Shown piece by piece: positions 1 through 6,981 of a stretch of DNA of 6,981 bases; positions within the stretch are counted from its first letter, which is position 1, and each line of letters opens with the position of its first letter. Source of the DNA: Mycoplasmataceae bacterium (GTDB taxonomy: Bacteria > Bacillota_I > Bacilli_A > Mycoplasmatales > Hepatoplasmataceae). Made by a program: the position numbers and the translations under genes. Location: the NCBI GenBank assembly GCA_013214845.1, contig JABSQC010000034.1:1-6981 (forward strand), written 5' to 3'. The notes beneath the pieces were generated by a model. It searched no databases. It was not told the origin of the DNA and saw only the letters and a list, made by a program, of their open reading frames with translations.

Positions 1-24
1 CAACATTGTTATTTTATTTATATA

Positions 25-99
25 TGGCGCCTCATGGAGGATTTGAACCACCGACCAATTGGTTAACAGCCAACTGCTCTACCACTGAGCTAATGAGGC
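25..99 (-). tRNA. tRNA-Asn (anticodon GUU)
   Basis: The reverse strand folds into a complete 75-nt cloverleaf including an encoded 3' CCA (25..27). The 7-bp acceptor stem is perfect (GCCTCAT with ATGAGGC), and the D stem is GCTC with GAGC. The anticodon stem GTTGG/CCAAT closes the loop CTGTTAA, giving anticodon GTT, which reads asparagine codons. The discriminator base is G73, as expected for tRNA-Asn. The variable loop is 5 nt and the T loop is TTCAAAT. One oddity is a U-U mismatch in the middle of the T stem (GGTGG against CCTCC). The gene lies 27 nt downstream of the flippase stop on the same strand, so it could be co-transcribed or use its own promoter. I see no terminator before the window edge. 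Confidence 0.96.
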
Positions 100-113
100 A
101 CATATACATTCTA

Positions 114-122
114 TTTATAACA
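114..122 (-). promoter_or_regulatory. possible extended -10 promoter of tRNA-Asn
   Basis: On the reverse strand TGTTATAAA ends 14 nt before the first base of the mature tRNA, so transcription would start about 7 nt before it. The TG dinucleotide one base upstream of the hexamer fits an extended -10. No convincing -35 box is visible 17 bp upstream, which lies in the 3' end of the flippase gene. Chance matches are common in DNA this AT-rich. Confidence 0.35.
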
Positions 123-126
123 AAAA

Positions 127-1776
127 CTAGGCATGTTTGGTATTTTTTATTTTGTTATTTTTTTTATAAAACTCTCACAAAATAAATGCTCCAGTTATTA
201 TGGCAAAATCTACTGCTATTAGTATTAATATATTTACTGAGCTACTAAAATGAGTTATATTATTTAAAACCGATGTACTTTCTATAACTCATGCTGAAAC
301 AAAAGTTATAGCTATAGAACTAATAAAAAACATAGACTCTTTAAACAAATCAATTGCAGGTATATTGTGTCTAACACACAATGTATATCTAGCATCTAGT
401 ATTATTCTTACAAAGTAAGTTGCGACAGTAACCGCAGGGAATGATATTAATATTCACATATCATCTACATTTGTAAAGTAAAGAGTCATAGGTACTAAAA
501 TGATCAACAATACAAATAAAATAATTTCAATTAAAGCATTTTTTGTTGTTTCTTTAAATCAACCTAATGTATTTATCAACAGTATAAAAAACTGTTTTAC
601 AAAGTAAAAAAAGACTTGTAAAGCAATAAAGAAAGATAGTCAATAAGATACTAGATCTTGTCTATTTCCATCTCATTCATTACCATATATGTTGTTAATT
701 AATTCAGGAACAGATACAACATAAATAATTGACATTAATAAACCTACAAAAATAAATATATTTAATAAGTAATCAATAAGTTTAGTTTCATATTTTCCAT
801 CTACTGATTTTTTAGCCAGAGTTGGTTTTAAGGAGTTAATAATCACTCCTAAAATAAAGGTTCCTATAAGAGTGTAAAAGTAGCTGTAATACGCAAAGAT
901 ACTATTTTTTTCAAATGAAACAAATATAGGTATTAGTAAAAGTGGAATAATAGAAAATAAGTTGTTAAAAAAAGAATGAATTATAGAAAAAGTTGAATTA
1001 ACTATCATGTTATCAACATAGTCAAATTTAGCTATATTGGAACTATCTTTGTCAGCTTTTTTTGTTATTCTATTAAACAATTTTTTTGAATTAAACTTTA
1101 CATATGAAAAGTAACTTTCCCCTTTCCCAACTATTTCTCAGTAATTCAATCTAACAAATATAAATCTACAGAATACATAAAGAAGAATTCCATTTATTCA
1201 GTATGCAAGTAAAGCTACTGCAAAGTAACCTGTGCTAAGAAGTGCAAATGATACTCCAAAAAGAATTATAGATATAGTAGATTTACCCATCGACATAATA
1301 TAACCCTTTTCATGTGAATAAACAAAGTTTCAATATTTTGAGTTAAAAGCAATTGAAAAAATTCTAGATGATGCATATATTAATCAGTAAAATATCATTT
1401 TTCAATAACCAATATTATTGGTGTCTACCAATAGTGTGTAGACAATCATAAATATAAAAGAAAATAAAAGAGCAATAAGTCCTAATGTCTTAAAATTCTT
1501 TTCTGCTGTTCAAAATATTTGTGATAATTTTTCATTATTGTTTGAAGCAATTGGCTTATATAGTTGTTGAACATAGTAATTTGTGTAGCCTATAAGTAAA
1601 GCAAAAAACATCATTGTTACTGATGTTAATGCAGCAAAAATACCAGCATATTCAGCATTAAAAAATTTAAGTAAAAAAAAGTTAAAGAATAAGTTTAAAA
1701 AGAACATTACGAATGAATCAATCAATCTAAATATTCCATTAATTTTTATTGTTCTTTTACCACTTTTATCAAACAC
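127..1776 (-). CDS. polytopic membrane protein, probable Wzx-like flippase (MOP superfamily)
   Basis: This is a 549-aa protein read through about a dozen in-frame TGA (Trp) codons. It is almost entirely hydrophobic, with roughly 12 to 14 membrane segments. A hydrophilic stretch at about residues 210 to 250, rich in Lys, Asp and Ser, divides it into two halves. The N-terminus is a short basic segment (SGKRTIK), a first helix at about 12 to 35, a short loop with N-A-E-Y-A-G, then a second helix. This layout and length resemble oligosaccharide and lipid-linked sugar flippases, which move undecaprenyl- or lipid-linked sugars across the membrane. That assignment is inferred from topology, not from a diagnostic motif; a permease of another family is possible. 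The start is GTG at 1776: the frame has a stop at 1810..1812 and no ATG between. There is no Shine-Dalgarno site, but a TATAAT ends 7 nt upstream. The gene lies 53 nt after ktrB on the same strand. No glycosyltransferase gene is adjacent. Confidence 0.6.
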
Positions 1777-1783
1777 TAATAGA

Positions 1784-1789
1784 ATTATA
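1784..1789 (-). promoter_or_regulatory. -10 box (TATAAT) of the flippase gene, placed for a leaderless mRNA
   Basis: A perfect TATAAT on the reverse strand ends 7 nt before the GTG start codon. With the usual spacing, transcription would begin at or next to the start codon. This agrees with the absence of any purine-rich ribosome-binding site before the GTG. No clear -35 element is seen. Confidence 0.45.
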
Positions 1790-1809
1790 TATTTAAATTT
1801 AAACTGTGT

Positions 1810-1827
1810 TTAATTTATTAAAATTAA
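1810..1827 (-). terminator. AT-only hairpin just after ktrB, possible weak terminator
   Basis: A perfect 7-bp inverted repeat (TTAATTT and AAATTAA, loop of 4 nt) begins 2 nt after the ktrB stop codon on the reverse strand. It has no G-C pair and no long U tract after it, so it may be only a by-product of AT-richness. Its place in the 53-nt gap between ktrB and the flippase gene is what a terminator would need. Confidence 0.25.
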
Positions 1828-1829
1828 GT

Positions 1830-3452
1830 CTACCCGGTAATAACTTTTTCACTTGTATATCTTTGTGATTTAGAACTGAATTGTCCACCAAATGCACGGA
1901 ATTGTTTAAGGACAGTTGAGATACCTAATTGTCCAACGAACATGAGTAGCAATATGACGACGAGTGATAAGTCATTCATTGACGCGGTTAGTCCATTCGA
2001 TAGACCTGTAGTACCAAAGGCTGACATGACTTCAAAGACCACATCTACCATGGTGTAGGCGGTTCCATCTACTCTGAGTGTTTCTGAAGATAGTGAAGAA
2101 GAGACAATTATTGTAGAGAGCATTGTAAGTATCAATGCGGTGGAAGCAACAACAAATGCTTCATTTACAGAACTTCTAGGTATGGCTCGTTTAAAGGCAG
2201 AGGTTTGGTCCCTGTTTTTCATATAAGATCATATGGTAAAGAATATAATACCCATTGTTGTAGTACGTATACCACCAGCTGTTGATGATGGACCAGAACC
2301 AATAAACATCATTATAGAGAATACTACTTGTGTTTGAGTTGAGAAGGCATTAAATGAAACTGTTGAGAAACCAGCATTACGTGTAGAGAACGTGTTGAAG
2401 GTTACAGCCCAAACTTGGCTACCCATGGATATATTACCAAGAGATATATCTGAAGCTTGAGATGTTTGGGATATTCCATTTGAAGAGAATATAACAAACT
2501 CAAATAACATAACTATAGATCAACCAGTAACAGCAACAGCAAAGTACACCATTACAGATAGTTTAGTAAGAAGTGAGAAACGGAAAGCTTTACCTGAAGA
2601 TCTATTTTTTAAATATTCTTTTGTATCATAAAGAATTGGAAAACCAATACCACCCATTATAAATAGGAACATTATTACAACTTGTAGAAATACATTGTTA
2701 AAGTATGGAGCCAATGAGTAAGATGAAGATATATCAAAACCGGCATTGTTTATTGCTGATGCTGATGTAAATAATGCTGTTCATAATGAGATACCAAAAT
2801 CTCCATTTGGATCATGAAATGTTTTCATTGCATCAGTATAGTAGCCAATTTCAACTGGAGCACTTGCCTCTACATAATAGAAAAATGGTGTCAATATAAG
2901 TGTAAAGAATACTATCGTTGCCATAATTGCTCCAGTAGCAAATTTAATGACATCTATAGCACTACCTTCATTAGAGAAACCTTTTTCCTCATTCAACTCA
3001 GATTGCATTTTAAAGATTCCTTTTCTACCTTTCTTAAGCAAGTAAGAAAAGAAAATCATTTTAATAGTGAATCAACCAATACCACCAATAAGAAATAAAA
3101 TAAAAATTACTACCTGTCCAAATATATTAAAGGTCTCTATTGTAGGCGTTACAGTCAAACCAGTATCTGAGAACGCAGATGATGATGTAAAAATGGCATC
3201 CAAAAAATTAAAGTCACTTGTTGTAACCCCTGGTTTATGGGTTATAGGAGAGAATAAAAGAAGTGCTCCAATCATAGTTATTAGAACATATCAGATTAAA
3301 AGCTGTCTATTAGGTGTTAAAAATTTTCCAAGTTTATGTCATAAAGATATAGATGTAGCTTTAGTATTTTCAACACTACTTATTAGTCTAAAAAATACTA
3401 AAGTTAACCTAGATTTTACTATCAACATTCTATATCTAATCTTGTTTAACAT
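1830..3452 (-). CDS. ktrB: KtrB/TrkH-type potassium uptake channel subunit
   Basis: This 540-aa integral membrane protein is the ion-conducting subunit of a Ktr/Trk potassium uptake system. All four pore-loop filters of the superfamily are visible, each with its central glycine: SAFSDTGLT (G98), SAINNAGFD (G238), STRNAGFST (G361) and SAFGTTGLS (G483). The conserved segment GSGPSSTAGGIRTTT (385 to 399), typical of the third repeat's gating loop, is also present. An N-terminal basic tail of about 45 residues precedes the first helix. The frame contains six TGA Trp codons (residues 38, 53, 127, 224, 311, 408) and one TGG (348). The ATG at 3452 is preceded in frame by a stop two codons upstream, so the start is fixed. 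There is no Shine-Dalgarno site, but a TATAAT lies just upstream. It is divergent from ktrA, its expected regulatory partner. The last third is unusually GC-rich for the window. The family is certain; KtrB is preferred to TrkH because the partner has a single RCK unit. Confidence 0.94.
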
Positions 3453-3460
3453 TTGTTAAA

Positions 3461-3466
3461 ATTATA
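3461..3466 (-). promoter_or_regulatory. -10 box (TATAAT) of ktrB
   Basis: A perfect TATAAT on the reverse strand ends 8 nt before the ktrB ATG, so the transcript would start with at most a few untranslated bases. No Shine-Dalgarno sequence is present. A 17-bp spacer would put the -35 region at 3484..3489, which does not match TTGACA and coincides with the -35 position of the divergent ktrA promoter. Confidence 0.5.
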
Positions 3467-3503
3467 AATGTTTTTAGAACACTACATTCTATATAAATCA
3501 AAG

Positions 3504-3512
3504 TGTTATACT
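3504..3512 (+). promoter_or_regulatory. extended -10 (TGTTATACT) of ktrA
   Basis: TGTTATACT is a good extended -10 (TGn followed by TATACT). It ends 6 nt before the ATG at 3519, placing the expected transcription start at the start codon itself. The lack of a ribosome-binding site upstream fits a leaderless mRNA. It also argues against the in-frame ATG at 3468, which would lie upstream of this promoter. Confidence 0.5.
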
Positions 3513-3518
3513 AAATAT

Positions 3519-4197
3519 ATGGCTAAAGAAGAAATCTGTATCATAGGAGTTGGTAGATTTGGTAGGTCTTTAATCGAATCTCTATCAGTAAATATTAACT
3601 ATAGAGTTATTGCAGTTGATTCAAGTGAAGACAGACTAGCATCAATAGATAAGTATGTTGATTGAGCTGTTGTTGGTGATGCTACAAATACTGATTTTTA
3701 TAAAGATAATGGTTTAGATAAGATTGATAACTTTGTAATAGGAATTGGTTCTGACATTCAATCTTCTTTATTAATTGCATCAATATTAAAAGGTTTTGGT
3801 AAGGAAAATATATATGCTAAAGCTGTTTCTGAATCTCATGAAAAAATATTAAAGTCACTTAATATAACTAAGATAATAAACCCAGAGCAAGATGCAGCTA
3901 GAAAGTTAGCATATGATTTTAATAACCCTCTTTACAAGATGTCTAATGCTAGTTCCTCAGAAGATATATCATCTGTTGAATTAGATGGTAATTATAATTG
4001 AACTCGTGTTAGAGTTTCTGGTAGATCTCCTGTTTCAAATACAAGAATAATGGATATACCCTCATTAAGAAATGCAAAAATAGTTGTAGCTCTAATAAAT
4101 CGTTCTGGTAAATATCTTGTGCCAAAAGGACAAGATATTATATTTAAAGATGATTATGTATTTATAATTGGTAAAGGAAAATCTTTATCTAAATTTG

Positions 4198-4217
<20 letters not shown>
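3519..4217 (+). CDS. ktrA: KtrA/TrkA-type potassium uptake regulatory subunit (RCK protein)
   Basis: This 232-aa cytoplasmic protein should form the nucleotide-binding ring that gates KtrB. The N-terminal RCK_N Rossmann fold starts IIGVGRFGRSL, with the dinucleotide-binding glycines G10, G12 and G15. The acidic ribose-binding residue D34 ends the second strand (VIAVD), and the family motif GDAT follows at 53 to 56. A TrkA_C (RCK_C) domain occupies about residues 155 to 228; in some Firmicute KtrA proteins this domain binds c-di-AMP, but that cannot be seen here. A single RCK_N/RCK_C pair and the length match KtrA (about 220 aa) rather than the double-length TrkA. TGA encodes Trp49 and at least one later Trp. 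An in-frame ATG at 3468 would add 17 residues unlike the family; ATG 3519 sits just before the first strand and just after a -10 box. The gene diverges from ktrB, and its last 20 bp overlap the end of ligA. Confidence 0.93.
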
Positions 4218-6177
<1,960 letters not shown>

Positions 6178-6184
6178 TATTATA

Positions 6185-6190
6185 ATTATA
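6185..6190 (-). promoter_or_regulatory. -10 box (TATAAT) of ligA
   Basis: On the reverse strand TATAAT ends 7 nt before the ligA ATG, and a second overlapping TATAAT-like copy lies between it and the ATG. Only the first has the spacing that puts the transcription start at the ATG. No ribosome-binding site is present. The box sits in the 17-nt gap between ligA and the upstream fragment (6195..6752), so ligA may be expressed independently of that fragment. Confidence 0.45.
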
Positions 6191-6194
6191 CTTT

Positions 6195-6752
6195 TTAGAT
6201 AGAACAAGTTACTTTTGTCATCGATGAGTTAACGTAATATACACTCAGATTAGTATTATGTGAAGAGCATTCATTAAAATATTCTGGCAATGCATCTGTG
6301 TTTACAATTTCAGTTGACTTAATAATATATAGATCATTTGACGTAACAACATTGTCTATGTAATCTTTTGTCATTTCGTTTACTCATGTTGAATTTCAGT
6401 AAAAACTTGATGGGTTTTTATTTATACTTGATGAATTAGTATATTCAAGATATTCTTCATAATGTATGTTTTTACCAGTATTTTCATACATATATAAATC
6501 ACCAATTACATAAGAATTATCAGGAATATAACTGTCAATATAATAATTTACTTCTTCATAACCTAATGGAGACAATGTGCTAGTATTAAAACTAATTAAT
6601 GAACTAAATGAGATAGTAGTTATAAGTTGAATTATCATAAAAGTCACAGATACATATTTATTAATTTGATTATAATCTATATCTATAAGTAATATAAAAT
6701 TGGTGAAGGAATACTGGAATAAATGCAAAATGCATTCTAAAAATAGGCACAT
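6195..6752 (-). pseudogene. C-terminal remnant of a membrane protein with an extracytoplasmic domain
   Basis: A frame of 185 codons can be read from ATG 6752 to the stop at 6195..6197, with at least two TGA Trp codons. It has a hydrophobic N-terminal stretch, a clear membrane helix at about residues 33 to 55, then a polar domain rich in Asn, Ser and Tyr (about 65 to 185). The segment after the helix, YIPDNSYVIGDLYMYENTG, resembles the extracytoplasmic part of multi-pass glycosyltransferases of the GT39/PMT type; this is a weak impression, not an assignment. Two signs suggest decay. Only one or two membrane helices remain where a multi-pass protein would be expected. Also, the first 25 codons look more protein-like in the neighbouring frame, where VPIFRMHFAFIPVFLHQFY is read (6750 down to about 6694) before a stop at 6670..6672, implying a frameshift. 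It could instead be an intact small membrane protein. No Shine-Dalgarno site or well-placed promoter precedes ATG 6752. Confidence 0.5.
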
Positions 6753-6981
6753 TATATTAATTTATTTTAAATAATTTTGTAGGATTGGCTTATTTAAAAT
6801 GCAATTCAACGGGGCAATGGAATGAGAAAACGGACTATGAAGAATGTATGAGTTTTTTGGTAAATACTTTTCTTAATTTTTCTTGGAGGAAAACACTAAG
6901 AAAAATAATTTATCTCTCATAAGATCCAGATTATATGTCGATTTAAATATATTTACTTTTTTTTTATTGAAATCGATTTTC
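6753..6981. other. 229-bp edge region with no recognised gene
   Basis: I recognise no gene here. The longest open stretch on the plus strand is about 49 codons, from about 6775 to a stop near 6923. It lacks a good start and would use two UGG Trp codons, atypical for this genome. Another plus-strand frame (ATG 6799, 25 codons) uses UGA. On the minus strand, 35 codons are open from the window edge to a stop at 6873..6875 and could be the tail of a gene outside the window. A GGAGGA at 6885..6890 is not followed by a usable start codon. The stretch around 6800 to 6850 is richer in GC than its flanks. It may be a remnant of transferred DNA, but nothing names the source. Confidence 0.4.
6868..6904. 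repeat. inverted repeat with a nested stem
   Basis: TTTTCTTA (6868..6875) and TAAGAAAA (6897..6904) are perfect 8-bp inverted repeats. Between them a second stem is possible (TTTTTCT with AGGAAAA, one G-U pair, 3-nt loop). The structure is stable only by virtue of A-T pairs and has no obvious gene to serve, so it may be coincidental. Confidence 0.3.

Noticed and set aside
1830..3452. Five separate short reading frames in the potassium channel region, suggesting a pseudogene under the standard code
   Set aside because: All lie in one frame and are separated only by TGA, which is Trp in this lineage. Joined, they give a full KtrB with four intact filters.
2814..3459. Plus-strand open frames of 94 and 130 codons opposite ktrB
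   Set aside because: They are antisense shadows of a well-supported gene, with no family motifs and no consistent start signals.
3468..3518. Upstream ATG at 3468 as the ktrA start, adding 17 residues
   Set aside because: The extra residues do not resemble RCK N-termini, the ATG lacks a ribosome-binding site, and the extended -10 at 3504..3512 would lie inside the gene. ATG 3519 fits the family start and the promoter.
6799..6876. Small plus-strand gene starting at ATG 6799 (25 codons, two TGA as Trp)
   Set aside because: It is too short, has no ribosome-binding site or promoter at a sensible distance, and matches nothing I recognise.

Overview
This window looks like chromosomal DNA of a mollicute, most likely Spiroplasma or a close relative (Entomoplasma or Mesoplasma). 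It is very AT-rich, and UGA is read as tryptophan. The reading frames of the flippase, ktrB, ktrA and ligA are each crossed several times by TGA and only become full length if TGA is sense. The clearest proof is in DNA ligase, where a TGA falls at the Trp of the conserved WAIAYK motif. UGG is almost absent; the only one in an intact gene is in ktrB.

Layout, left to right. (1) 25..99 (-): tRNA-Asn(GUU) with encoded CCA. (2) 127..1776 (-): a polytopic membrane protein of 549 aa, probably a Wzx-like flippase of the MOP superfamily. (3) 1830..3452 (-): KtrB/TrkH potassium channel subunit, 540 aa, with all four selectivity-filter loops. (4) 3519..4217 (+): KtrA/TrkA, its 232-aa RCK gating partner, transcribed divergently from ktrB across a 66-bp spacer. 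(5) 4198..6177 (-): NAD-dependent DNA ligase LigA, 659 aa and complete. It converges on ktrA, and the two 3' ends overlap by 20 bp inside a palindrome. (6) 6195..6752 (-): the C-terminal part of what seems to be a decayed membrane protein with an extracytoplasmic domain. (7) 6753..6981: sequence in which I recognise no gene.

KtrB and KtrA together should form one potassium uptake system: a membrane channel dimer gated by a cytoplasmic nucleotide-binding ring. LigA serves replication and repair and is unrelated to its neighbours. The flippase and the broken membrane protein may both concern surface glycoconjugates, but that is weakly supported.

The most interesting signals are regulatory and compositional. 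All four intact protein genes have a TATAAT-like box ending 6 to 8 nt before the start codon and no Shine-Dalgarno sequence, which points to leaderless mRNAs. The divergent ktrB and ktrA promoters appear to share one -35 position. The 3' part of ktrB is much richer in GC than its surroundings. I found no CRISPR array, intact insertion sequence or clearly new multi-gene system.
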